Shown one piece after another: positions 1-8,555 of a stretch of DNA of 10,542 nucleotides. Source of the stretch: Cocleimonas sp. (GTDB lineage Bacteria > Pseudomonadota > Gammaproteobacteria > Thiotrichales > Thiotrichaceae); assembly GCA_023145535.1 (NCBI GenBank), contig JAGLDQ010000127.1, positions 1 through 10,542 on the forward strand, in the 5' to 3' direction. Below the pieces are notes generated by a model that was not told where the DNA came from, made no database searches, and saw nothing but the letters and a program-made list of their open reading frames with translations. Numbering within the stretch: position 1 is the stretch's first letter; every line of letters starts with the position of its first letter. The position numbers and the translations under genes are program-made.

Positions 1-3000
1 TCAGCCGAGACATTACCCTTGCGCTGACCTATATTAATCGGTGCTTTAGCCCCTAAAATAACGGTATTAAAACGATCACTATCGGCTGAGTTTTTCTGCC
101 TAATATGCCGTGCTCCCGCTTTTAGCGTCACTTTTCCTGCTTTAATATCAGCGATGACCCCCACACTTTGCTCTACGGCATCTTTACTCAAGCTTTTTGA
201 ATGCAACGCTTCCACATTAATCCCAACGTCCTTAGAAACCCGCTGACGATGTGCAATACGCAACTCCTCACGATCAGCCGTTACGCCACCCGCCTGATTA
301 TCATAGTTTTTATCAGCACGGCCATAGGTTAAATTGGTTTTGCTACTGGCACTCCATTTTTGCTCCACTCCGATACGTACTGCCTTACCCTTGTCTTTAC
401 TGATCGCTTGATGCGATAGCATCGCCGCACTAGCGGTAATACGTGTGTCGTTATGTTTATATTCTCCTGAAATACCCGTAATTTTCTTACCTTCGGTTTT
501 ATTATCATCATAAGAATGGCTCACACCAATGTTCAGCGCTTTATTCACTTGATGATTTAAACGCACACCTGCAACCGTGTATTTTTCAGTATTCCCTTCC
601 AAATCATAGGAAACACGGATATAAACAGGGTTCTGTTTGTCATCGATGGTAGGAATGGCATCAGAAAAGCTTAAATCGCCCGTTAGATCATCCAGATTAT
701 AGTCACCAAAACGACTTAATTTGCGGATATTAATAACTACACCTGGGTTATCACGTGAATACGTCACGACTTCAATCACTTCACTATTACGAATCAATGG
801 ATGACGATCTAAACGATAGTTAAGCGCTGTACCCTTGCCACGAATCTCTTCATTAGCGATATGATTATCTTCAGGACGCGACACATAAGCCTGTACCCGT
901 GTTTTACCATTATCCAAAATACCATTAACACCCGTTAAACTACGCTGTACACGCGCGACGCTATCGTGATTGGTTTTTGAGTCAGTTAGATAATCACCAT
1001 ACATGACGCTATTTTTATTTTTTTCTATCTTAGCGTATAACTTACTGCGGCTTTGTGCGTCATAACCTCGCCTTGAATCATCACCATAAACAGGATATTG
1101 ACTATTCGGATTAATATCACGGAAGCGTTCACCTTCCGCCTCTTTATCCGAATCATACGATAAGGTTAAATGGACATCACCTTTAATGCGGCCTTTCATA
1201 AACATCGCGGCACGACCATGACGCTCAATCTTATTTTGCTGTGAAGCGGGTGCATTCGCACGATTATTAAAGATGTTTTTACTCGCTCCCAGCTCAAAAA
1301 TACCAACAGCCATTAAAGGACGCATGGGGGCTGTTTGTACGACCTTAAGCTCCGCCTTCATTTTTCCATCGGAAACGCGTAAAGTAATATCGCCCGTATG
1401 CTCTGAACTGCGTAGATGCACCACACGTTGCCCATTCATCACCCGCACCTGATGTCCTGGTGTCTGATCTTGAATATCACGTTCAACCCAACTACCATCC
1501 GTCGTTTCAAGTGTTACAAAGTGAACCCCACGTGCTGCATAACCATTGGAGTCAAGCAATTTAATCGTCAAGGGCAAATAAGAACGCCCTCCATCGGCCG
1601 CCAACTCATCAGCATTTGCACTAAAGCTCATGCTTTTTGCCATGGCTGGTCGTCTAAAGATACCTTTAACCAAGGTACGTGAGTTACCAAAAGAATCCTT
1701 AGCAAACACTTCTACCTGATTTTCGCCCTCTTTAAGCGCTACGCCATACCAAGCAACAATCTGGGCACGTTCACTGCGATTCTCAATGCGCTCACCAATT
1801 TTAGATTTTGGAATATTTTTACCATTAACCCGTAATGTTGGTTTCATCCCTGCTCTAACAATCACCATAAAGCGACCATCTAAACTAATATCATTCTTTG
1901 GCCATAACCATGTACCTGCTTTTGCCTGCTTTTTAGTAATTGTTTTTACTAGTGTTTTAGGACGCAACATACCATCACCACTTTGCGGTGACTCTAAGCG
2001 ATCCAAAACGGCATCAGGCAGACGCTCATAAATTGTGGCTACAATTTTTGTTTTAAGTTTTGCTGCCTTAAATTTCTGCTGCAATCCTTCCATTGCCTGT
2101 CGTTGTAAGTTAAAGCCAAAACGTAGTGAGTAGAAATCACCAGCTTTATAAATAAAACTATGGTATTTCGCGACTTTAGGTAACGTAGCACGGATGGTTT
2201 CAGCTTTCGCTTTATCTGCATAACGACCTAATTGTAACGAGTACCCACGATTGATGCCTTTACCAGCGGCTATTTTTGCCTTAATGGAACTGCTAATAAA
2301 GCCAACCGTACCACTGGACAAGTCGCCATCAGCCCCTGTCTTTTTACTGAGATCACTGTTAACAGACTCATTATTAGGATTATATTTAGACGCATGATCT
2401 AGCATCCAGTCAGTACGTCCATTATTACGTGACATAATCTGTTCAAACACAATTTCTGGTTCTTCTTTAGGACACTGTGCCGCAAAATCTGCACGATGAT
2501 AACCCCCTCGCTTCATATCCACTAAACGACTATCGGCATCCGCCATATGACGGTTATCCAATGGCTTAAGACGAATGCCTTCGGGTAAAGTAATCGGATC
2601 AACTTTAACCACATGGTTTCCTCGTTTTATGCCATAAAGACTGTATTGACCATTACCATCGGTAACCACCCATGTGCCATCTTCAAGATACAACTTTACG
2701 CCACCGATTGGCCATTCACCTTTAGATTGAATATTGGAGCAATCCGCGTCGACATAAATTTTACCAAAGATAATCCCGTTATCGCCTAGAATACCCGCTT
2801 GGCTTACCTTAACTTTTGCGGTTGCTTGGTTAGAGTGAATAAAATAACTCGTTTCTGTACGCCCCACCGCTTTAGCGGTATTGACACCATCACTATCAAT
2901 CGCACCTGCTGATATTCTCAGCTTATAGGTCAGCGTGTGCGATTTTTTATCCAACACTCCCTTGGCCGCTGTTTCGACAAAAGGAAGATCGGTAAAGGTT

Positions 3001-5252
3001 AAATTTGGGCCTGGTGCGCCAGCGGGATCATTGATGGACTTTCCATCGAGTAAAGCGCTACCCTCCACATATCTAAATCCATAGGGAAGGCGATCTTCTA
3101 TTTTTACCGCATATAGATTCTTTTCTGCGTGATTAGCAATACGGATTGAATACGTTGCAAAATCGCCAATACTTGCATTTGCTGAAGCAACGCTCTTTTC
3201 AATCACCAACGCATTACCAACACCTGGGATGGGATCAAAAGGAATATCGGCAACAAGGAGTGATTCCAACTTAAAAATACCATCACCCGGCGTTCCATAA
3301 AAACCATCCTTACCATAAGAATACTGATTGACAGTACGATCAATAAAAGACTCCGGTGGCATTTTACTGGGGAAGGTATAACCCTTAGGAGGCGTTACAT
3401 CAATATAGTAATAACCAGGATATAAAAACGGAAACTGATATTTACCATCTTCTTTTGTCGTTTGAATGGGATAAGGCTGATCCGTCAAGGGATCAATCGC
3501 AATATTACCGTCAGGCGTTCTAACAATCACACTCGCACCTTTCACAGGGCCATTAAAAGCCGCGTTAAAGACCACTCCCAAGGGATCAATCAAAGCGGCA
3601 TCTTTTAATAAGGTACCCATACCCGGATCATCAACGGTTACTTGAATACGCCCATCAGGACTGCCTTGCAACGTACAATTTGCATTAACAGTATTATTAT
3701 AGATAATGCTTGTATCACCAGTTGGACAAGTGCCACCCGCACCCTTTTCTGACGCGCTTAATCGAATAGGACGGACTGCTCTAAATATCCCTGTATTTGG
3801 CCCTGTTTCTTTAACAATCACATACAAGGTATCGCCTGTACCCGACGTTATTTTTACGGTATGAACTTCCGCTTTATCTTCATCGGCATTTAAACCACTC
3901 GAATGAACCTCGATATAGACACCATCGCGGGCAGGCTGATAATCATCACTGCCATTATCAAGACGATAAAATGATGCATCTTCAAAATCTTTATCGGTCG
4001 TAAAATTAGGGGCTTGCTGTGCTTTTTTGAGATCTAATATAGGGGTTAAAAAACGAATTTTTGCATCATCTTTACTTCCTTCTCCATGGCTACCTTCGCC
4101 GTCTTTTCCACCATCACTCTCAGGTGTTAGCGTAATACAAACACTATTACTGGTAAATTCCTCATCTTCCCCATCACTTAACACCGCACGAACGGAAGCC
4201 GTATGGGAGGTGATTTTGCTACCAGCTGTTAACTGATAAATTAACTTACCACTTTGATTTTTTTGCATTTGTGACGTGGGTAGATATAAACCAATTTTGC
4301 TGATGACATCACGACCATTCCACGTATCAAACTTAATCCAACGATTCGTCGCTTCATTAACGGCTAACTGAACCAATAAAAGAGTATCAACAGGTACCGA
4401 TATTGGCCTAGGTGTTTTGTGTAAAACCAAGTTGGATAAAATGACATCTTCTAGCACAACGCCTGACAATAACTCACTATCAATAACAAACTCTTTTGCC
4501 GTTGGCTCTTTGCTACCATTGTTGGTGAAATTAATCGTAAATTTAACAATATCATTCGGTTTTATTGGCGTGCCACAAACAGGACCTACCGTTTTATTAA
4601 TTGATATATTAGCCCCTTCAATTATTTCGACTTTATCGATATTATGCTTAATAAGATCAGGATTTTTAGGAGGAAAAACAGAGACTCCCAGTCGATACTC
4701 CTCACTAGCAGTGTCATTTATTGAGGTTGTTCCTTGTATCACAAACTGAAAAATACTGCTCGATGCCAAGGGTGGAATTTGGTAGCAAGTTTTATTTGCA
4801 CTAACGGGATCACAGGCAACACTGGGTAATTTTGTCTCACCCATATCAACAATACCATTACCATTGCTATCTTCATACGCTGATAAGCGACCTAAATCAC
4901 CCGAATCATTCTGATGCTGTGAAACCTGTAATTGGTATGACGAAGTGATATTACCGATATTTTTGACACGATGCGGTAATGCAACCGTCTGACCAGAACT
5001 AGCATAACGATGATTGTCATCTTCTAGTAATAAGCCATATTGCTCAGCCACCACAATTTGTGACAAATTAGAAAGCAGTCTTTTTACCAAGCCATCCGCT
5101 GTATCAAACCAAGAGATTTCTGCCCTGTTAGTAATTGTTATCCCTGCTGGGGCTATTTCAGCCTTTGCAGGAGCAATGAATACCAACATAATCAGCAATA
5201 ATGAAAACAGGTACTGTACCTGCCCATATTGAAATCGTGAAAAAGCCCGCAT
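1..5252 (-). CDS. Giant multidomain outer-membrane protein with DUF11, SdrD-B-like and SPOR-like domains and a C-terminal beta-barrel (3' end outside window)
   Basis: One frame is open from the start to the window edge, giving 1750 visible residues and no stop. I prefer the ATG at 5252 because GGTGA lies 5 nt upstream; an in-frame ATG at 5264 would add four residues. Signal peptide 1-31 (cleavage AKA/EI). Domains: 32-200, a module shared with the neighbouring 1017-residue protein, with an EF-hand-like loop at D128-E139; 215-370, DUF11-like; 376-394, a Gly/acidic linker; 425-495, a beta domain ending in a GPNTGIF motif; 559-634 and 826-897, SdrD-B/carboxypeptidase-regulatory-like folds; 679-802, DUF11; 1003-1073, SPOR-like; 1113-1184, a pre-barrel beta domain; 1200-1303, invasin/Big-like; from about 1310, beta-barrel-like alternating strands, including a conserved-looking segment at 1486-1553. 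Eight cysteines all lie before the SPOR domain. Last gene of the three-gene cluster. An envelope anchor or export role is inferred. Confidence 0.9.
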   Translation of the reverse strand, partial: MRAFSRFQYGQVQYLFSLLLIMLVFIAPAKAEIAPAGITITNRAEISWFDTADGLVKRLLSNLSQIVVAEQYGLLLEDDNHRYASSGQTVALPHRVKNIGNITSSYQLQVSQHQNDSGDLGRLSAYEDSNGNGIVDMGETKLPSVACDPVSANKTCYQIPPLASSSIFQFVIQGTTSINDTASEEYRLGVSVFPPKNPDLIKHNIDKVEIIEGANISINKTVGPVCGTPIKPNDIVKFTINFTNNGSKEPTAKEFVIDSELLSGVVLEDVILSNLVLHKTPRPISVPVDTLLLVQLAVNEATNRWIKFDTWNGRDVISKIGLYLPTSQMQKNQSGKLIYQLTAGSKITSHTASVRAVLSDGEDEEFTSNSVCITLTPESDGGKDGEGSHGEGSKDDAKIRFLTPILDLKKAQQAPNFTTDKDFEDASFYRLDNGSDDYQPARDGVYIEVHSSGLNADEDKAEVHTVKITSGTGDTLYVIVKETGPNTGIFRAVRPIRLSASEKGAGGTCPTGDTSIIYNNTVNANCTLQGSPDGRIQVTVDDPGMGTLLKDAALIDPLGVVFNAAFNGPVKGASVIVRTPDGNIAIDPLTDQPYPIQTTKEDGKYQFPFLYPGYYYIDVTPPKGYTFPSKMPPESFIDRTVNQYSYGKDGFYGTPGDGIFKLESLLVADIPFDPIPGVGNALVIEKSVASANASIGDFATYSIRIANHAEKNLYAVKIEDRLPYGFRYVEGSALLDGKSINDPAGAPGPNLTFTDLPFVETAAKGVLDKKSHTLTYKLRISAGAIDSDGVNTAKAVGRTETSYFIHSNQATAKVKVSQAGILGDNGIIFGKIYVDADCSNIQSKGEWPIGGVKLYLEDGTWVVTDGNGQYSLYGIKRGNHVVKVDPITLPEGIRLKPLDNRHMADADSRLVDMKRGGYHRADFAAQCPKEEPEIVFEQIMSRNNGRTDWMLDHASKYNPNNESVNSDLSKKTGADGDLSSGTVGFISSSIKAKIAAGKGINRGYSLQLGRYADKAKAETIRATLPKVAKYHSFIYKAGDFYSLRFGFNLQRQAMEGLQQKFKAAKLKTKIVATIYERLPDAVLDRLESPQSGDGMLRPKTLVKTITKKQAKAGTWLWPKNDISLDGRFMVIVRAGMKPTLRVNGKNIPKSKIGERIENRSERAQIVAWYGVALKEGENQVEVFAKDSFGNSRTLVKGIFRRPAMAKSMSFSANADELAADGGRSYLPLTIKLLDSNGYAARGVHFVTLETTDGSWVERDIQDQTPGHQVRVMNGQRVVHLRSSEHTGDITLRVSDGKMKAELKVVQTAPMRPLMAVGIFELGASKNIFNNRANAPASQQNKIERHGRAAMFMKGRIKGDVHLTLSYDSDKEAEGERFRDINPNSQYPVYGDDSRRGYDAQSRSKLYAKIEKNKNSVMYGDYLTDSKTNHDSVARVQRSLTGVNGILDNGKTRVQAYVSRPEDNHIANEEIRGKGTALNYRLDRHPLIRNSEVIEVVTYSRDNPGVVINIRKLSRFGDYNLDDLTGDLSFSDAIPTIDDKQNPVYIRVSYDLEGNTEKYTVAGVRLNHQVNKALNIGVSHSYDDNKTEGKKITGISGEYKHNDTRITASAAMLSHQAISKDKGKAVRIGVEQKWSASSKTNLTYGRADKNYDNQAGGVTADREELRIAHRQRVSKDVGINVEALHSKSLSKDAVEQSVGVIADIKAGKVTLKAGARHIRQKNSADSDRFNTVILGAKAPINIGQRKGNVSA
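2034..2246 (-). other. SPOR-like domain inside the giant outer-membrane protein
   Basis: Residues 1003-1073 read like a SPOR fold. They open with GYSLQLGRYADKAKAE, comparable to the FtsN-type start (hydrophobic strand, Q-x-G-x-[FY], then a helix with A-x-x-x-x-A-x-L). A second half follows with FYSLRFGF (matching the usual R-V-x-[VI]-G-P strand) and a helix ending in a final strand KTKIVAT. The length of about 70 residues fits the family. Known SPOR domains bind glycan strands lacking stem peptides, so this part should sit in the periplasm. The usual G-P of the second strand is replaced by G-F. Confidence 0.72.
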
Positions 5253-5257
5253 TTTTA

Positions 5258-5262
5258 TCACC
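5258..5262 (-). promoter_or_regulatory. Ribosome binding site that decides the start of the giant gene
   Basis: GGTGA on the minus strand lies 5 nt before the ATG at 5252. The alternative ATG at 5264 is preceded only by an A/T-rich run without purine-rich complementarity to 16S rRNA. The later start also gives a compact signal peptide beginning MRAFSRF. Confidence 0.5.
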
Positions 5263-5285
5263 ATTATTTATTTTTATTATTATCG

Positions 5286-5316
5286 TTGTGAATCATCAAA
5301 ATACAGTGACTCACAA
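5286..5316 (-). repeat. Inverted repeat just upstream of the giant gene
   Basis: The arms at 5286-5295 and 5307-5316 (TTGTGAATCA and TGACTCACAA on the plus strand) pair over 10 bp in minus-strand RNA with one G-U wobble, around an 11-nt loop. It lies between the 16-bp hairpin and the A/T-rich leader of the giant gene. There is no T-run after it, so a terminator is unlikely; an RNA structure or protein site is possible. Confidence 0.45.
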
Positions 5317-5324
5317 TAAACCCC

Positions 5325-5365
5325 ACCATGAAGACTCTGACAATGATCTTCAGAGTCTTCATGGT
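5325..5365 (-). repeat. Perfect 16-bp inverted repeat between the repeat-protein gene and the giant gene
   Basis: Arms 5325-5340 (ACCATGAAGACTCTGA) and 5350-5365 are exact reverse complements around a 9-nt loop (CAATGATCT). In minus-strand RNA the stem lies 116 nt after the stop of the 1017-residue protein and about 73 nt before the giant gene. It is followed by GGGGTTTATTG, so a long T-run is missing. It is best read as a partial terminator, attenuator or mRNA-stabilising/processing hairpin that reduces expression of the downstream gene; which of these cannot be told from sequence. Confidence 0.7.
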
Positions 5366-5447
5366 AAAGCTTTTAATGTTAGTAAAGTGCGCCTGCATAC
5401 CAGAGCAACACTCCAGCGATAACAAACACACCCTAACTAGATCAATC

Positions 5448-5471
5448 CTCACAGCTTACCAGTACTGTGAG
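5448..5471 (-). repeat. Hairpin just after the stop codon of the repeat-protein gene
   Basis: Arms 5448-5454 (CTCACAG) and 5465-5471 (CTGTGAG) give a 7-bp perfect stem with a 10-nt loop, starting about 9 nt past the TAA at 5481-5483. No T-run follows on the minus strand, so it may protect a 3' end rather than terminate transcription. Confidence 0.4.
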
Positions 5472-5480
5472 ATAAACCGA

Positions 5481-8400
5481 TTACTCTTCAACTGTTACTG
5501 TAAAGCGAACTACTGAAGTTTCACCTGACTTCAATTCCCCCCCTTTTTTAGCCGCCGCATCAGAATTTGCACCGAGGTAATAAGTAACCTTATTTCTAGT
5601 AGAATCATATTCAGCCGCATCAGCAGGAATCCCACCAATAGCATCTGTCATCGTTGCACCATCAATTCGCAATGATCCTGCAAAGTACTCGGTATATGCT
5701 GGAATGGAGTCATTGACAATAACATTTTTAACTAAGGTATCACCTTCGTTCTTAGCTAATATATTCCAAATAACACATTGTCCAGGTTCTACTTTTGCGC
5801 TCTGAATTTCAGCATACGAGTTAGGATCATCTGCTGTGTTATCACAGTTTGAGTCTAGTGCAACCGTTTTAGTTAAGCGTACCTGACCCAAAATCACATT
5901 TGTATTATCTTCTGCTGTACTACGTACCGTTTCTGCAACACCAGGGTCAGTGACTGTTAGTTTAGTCGTATTCATTTCGCCTTGAGCCGCATCAGAAGGA
6001 GCAAAAACTTTATCAATAACATTAATATACTGACCAGGCTTTAATGGAAACTCAACCTTCCCATCCGTATCCGTATCCGTCAGCGTCACGATGTCTATTG
6101 TTCCATCAGGGTTATGAACTTCGACCTTATCACCCACTTTCAAATTGGTTAACTCAACTAATGTACCATCCTCCTTCTTAATTAGCGTTCTAGCACTCCA
6201 ATCAGGGTCAGTATTCTCTGAGGTTAACTCGACTGCCTCGTCAATATTGCCGTTATTAGCTAACTTATGTGGATAATCCATCGTACCACCTGGCTGAATC
6301 TGGTTTTGCCCATCAGGTGTAATTTCGATCGACTTAAGATCAGCAACATCAACCGCATGTGAGATCGTATCTTTACGGACACTATCAACCGCAGAGGTGA
6401 CAGAGAAGTCAATAACGTAGTCTTTATCGCCATCAGTACCCGTTAAATCACCTGATAAATTGCTCGCGGCATTATCTGGTGTTGAATCGGTTACATCATG
6501 CCCATCCACATCATCGGCACGATCTGAATTAGCTAATGCTTGTGATGGCAGGCTTGATAGCGTGATAATCGCATCATACTTAAACGTTCCACTTGCGGGT
6601 ATAAAGGGGGTTGAAGTAATGGTATCGCCATCACCCACACCGCCACTTCTATCTTTAAAGACAACACTCCAGCCATCAGGTAATTTATCAAAACCTAGTA
6701 AAAATGAATCAGGGCTACCCGCTTCATTAGCGACTTCCATCGGGAAAACAACCGTTCCGCCAACCTGACCCTCTTTTAATAAAATAGGTCCTTCATTATG
6801 TGCATTCGCCGTACCTTCATCATTAAATCCAGCATTGGGTTGATTACCATCATCCACGGCAACAATCGCCGATAAATCAACAGCGGGTGCTGTAATCTCC
6901 CCTAATGTCAAGGTTGTCTCATCGAACTGCTTACTGCCCGAGGCGGCAGGGTCTTCTGATGAGGTCGCTTTTAAGGTGGCTGAACTTGTCGTTGCAGGTT
7001 TTGAAACACCCGAAGGAAGGTCTGCTTTTACAACAATTTTCTTTTCAGCACCTTGCTCTATCACACCGGTATCAGGCACATTATCGCCATCACTATCGGT
7101 TAATTGCACCGTGCCATCAGCATTCCAAAAAGTGAAAACAGTACCTTCTGGGAAACCTGTTGTGGCTGGATCTGGATTAGCGATGCTTAAATTAAACTTA
7201 TCATCACCATTACCTGTATTTTCAATCGTATGGGTAAAGACAACCGTATCACCTGCTGCAATCGTATCGACAAGCTGAATATCATTATCACCTGAGTTAT
7301 CAGTGACGGTATCTGTATTATCATCAGCACCATCATTGACACCAGAAGTCGCTACCGCATTGACGATGCCATCATCGACCGCAATAACACCATAGATTTG
7401 TGGTACTTCATCATGCGTCTTATTTGACGTGGGGGGATTGGCAGGAGGATTTATAGTTGGATCATTAGGATCAGTGTCTTCAAATGCAGTAAACTGATTA
7501 TCAATATCCGCCCCAGCCGCCCATGTCTCATTATAATTAACCGCATAGTTAACAGAAACAGTGGTATTAGGCGCAAGGTCAACATCCAGTGCATGAATCA
7601 CTTTTGTTGTATCCACCGCACCATCACCATCAAGATCAAGCCCCAATGTTGCCTCATCTGTCTCAACAGCAGCTTTATCGTTGGTATCTAAAAGACCATT
7701 CGTCACAATTGAACCGACAACTAATGTTGTTTGAGTATCTAAAGTACCATCACCATTGGTATCCACCTTGGGCAATACATCAAGAATATCGACATTGGTC
7801 GCTGTCGAGCTCCCTGTATTTTTAACCGTTAAGGTATAAGTAATTTTCTTATTCACTTCATCAAAAACAGACTCTTTATTTAAGACAAGAATAGGACCAC
7901 TGCCCACCGTTACTTTGTCATTATTGGTCGCCGAAGCATCATCTGAATCATTATCGCCATTATCGCCATTATCTTTAACCAGTGCACCTGTTGCTGCCGA
8001 CGTTGCCGTTAATTCAATATTAGCCTCATCACCATCGACGGCGGTACTAGGAATAATGTAAGAAACAACAATACTACCCGTCTCACCCGCCGCCAATGTT
8101 AACGCTGTAATTTCAGGCTCTCCTGCATCGGGTTGTCCATTACTATTCGTATCTTTAAAAATTTTCACAACAGGAGCAACAATAGCAACTCCAGCTTTAT
8201 CGGTAATGACGGGCGTTGCTAATGCATAAGTATCCTCAACATTACCAATATTTTCTAATGTATGTGGGAAATAAACGGTTGAACCTGGTGCGGCGGTTAG
8301 CGCCTTGTCATTTTCTAATGTCGCCCGATACTGCTCTGCCACCGTAATAATCGCCTCATTAGACTGAGCGGAATATGTATTACCATTTTCATCTTCATAG

Positions 8401-8534
8401 GTAACCGTTGCGAGGTTTTTGATCTCTGTTCCTGCTAACGGTGCGGCTGCCTGAGCGATACCTGCTACTGTTGTCGCAGCGAGTGCAAATGCTACCCAAC
8501 GTGCCATTGGTTTACGTTGAAATGTATTATTCAT
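5481..8534 (-). CDS. Secreted acidic repeat protein with DUF11-like domains, 1017 residues
   Basis: The start ATG at 8534 has AGAGAT just upstream; the stop is TAA. Signal peptide 1-29 (cleavage AQA/AAP). The mature protein is very rich in Asp and poor in Lys/Arg. A module marked by [FY]-[PT]-[HM]-x5-7-G-[NS] recurs at about residues 89, 433, 597 and 754. DUF11-like domains lie near 210-350 and 887-1017. Ca-type loops include D128-x-N-x-N-G-x-x-D-x-x-E139 and several D-x-[DN]-x-D-G stretches. The only two cysteines (897, 920) lie in the last domain and could form a disulfide. There is no LPXTG, C-terminal hydrophobic anchor or barrel, so it is probably released or held by a partner. Its first module resembles the N-terminus of the giant protein and its last domain resembles the upstream 165-residue protein. 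A structural, adhesin or surface-layer role is inferred, not shown. Confidence 0.93.
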   Translation of the reverse strand: MNNTFQRKPMARWVAFALAATTVAGIAQAAAPLAGTEIKNLATVTYEDENGNTYSAQSNEAIITVAEQYRATLENDKALTAAPGSTVYFPHTLENIGNVEDTYALATPVITDKAGVAIVAPVVKIFKDTNSNGQPDAGEPEITALTLAAGETGSIVVSYIIPSTAVDGDEANIELTATSAATGALVKDNGDNGDNDSDDASATNNDKVTVGSGPILVLNKESVFDEVNKKITYTLTVKNTGSSTATNVDILDVLPKVDTNGDGTLDTQTTLVVGSIVTNGLLDTNDKAAVETDEATLGLDLDGDGAVDTTKVIHALDVDLAPNTTVSVNYAVNYNETWAAGADIDNQFTAFEDTDPNDPTINPPANPPTSNKTHDEVPQIYGVIAVDDGIVNAVATSGVNDGADDNTDTVTDNSGDNDIQLVDTIAAGDTVVFTHTIENTGNGDDKFNLSIANPDPATTGFPEGTVFTFWNADGTVQLTDSDGDNVPDTGVIEQGAEKKIVVKADLPSGVSKPATTSSATLKATSSEDPAASGSKQFDETTLTLGEITAPAVDLSAIVAVDDGNQPNAGFNDEGTANAHNEGPILLKEGQVGGTVVFPMEVANEAGSPDSFLLGFDKLPDGWSVVFKDRSGGVGDGDTITSTPFIPASGTFKYDAIITLSSLPSQALANSDRADDVDGHDVTDSTPDNAASNLSGDLTGTDGDKDYVIDFSVTSAVDSVRKDTISHAVDVADLKSIEITPDGQNQIQPGGTMDYPHKLANNGNIDEAVELTSENTDPDWSARTLIKKEDGTLVELTNLKVGDKVEVHNPDGTIDIVTLTDTDTDGKVEFPLKPGQYINVIDKVFAPSDAAQGEMNTTKLTVTDPGVAETVRSTAEDNTNVILGQVRLTKTVALDSNCDNTADDPNSYAEIQSAKVEPGQCVIWNILAKNEGDTLVKNVIVNDSIPAYTEYFAGSLRIDGATMTDAIGGIPADAAEYDSTRNKVTYYLGANSDAAAKKGGELKSGETSVVRFTVTVEE
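7950..7973. repeat. Short tandem repeat, 9-bp unit, inside the repeat-protein gene
   Basis: ATTATCGCC occurs about 2.7 times in a row and encodes the Asn-Gly-Asp run (DNGDNGDN) near residue 190 of the acidic protein. Because the unit is a multiple of three, copy changes would lengthen or shorten the linker without a frameshift. Confidence 0.8.
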
Positions 8535-8538
8535 GATT

Positions 8539-8544
8539 ATCTCT
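8539..8544 (-). promoter_or_regulatory. Weak ribosome binding site of the 1017-residue protein gene
   Basis: AGAGAT on the minus strand ends 4 nt before the ATG at 8534, within an otherwise A/T-rich leader. It is weaker than the AAGGGG site of the upstream small gene. Confidence 0.45.
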
Positions 8545-8555
8545 ATTTATTTTTA

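Noticed and set aside
1416..4749. Plus- and minus-strand frames of 60-110 codons within the giant gene.
   Set aside because: The minus-strand frame of the giant protein is continuous over the same region with clear domain structure, so these are shadows.
5264..5452. A 62-codon minus-strand frame between the two large genes, starting at GTG.
   Set aside because: It starts inside one hairpin and runs through two more inverted repeats, has no ribosome binding site, and only its last 32 codons look membrane-like. Kept only as a low-interest observation.
5201..5516. Plus-strand open frames across the gap between the acidic protein gene and the giant gene.
   Set aside because: They run through the hairpins and into the minus-strand genes, have no clear ribosome binding site and show no recognisable protein character.
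6460..7825. Several plus-strand open frames of 76-102 codons opposite the acidic repeat protein gene.
   Set aside because: They are antisense shadows of the Asp-rich coding sequence: low complexity, no ribosome binding sites, no homology that I recognise.
5481..8534. Acidic protein considered as an autotransporter, RTX toxin or sortase-anchored protein.
   Set aside because: It has an N-terminal Sec signal peptide, no C-terminal barrel, no GGxGxD nonapeptide array and no LPXTG with hydrophobic tail.
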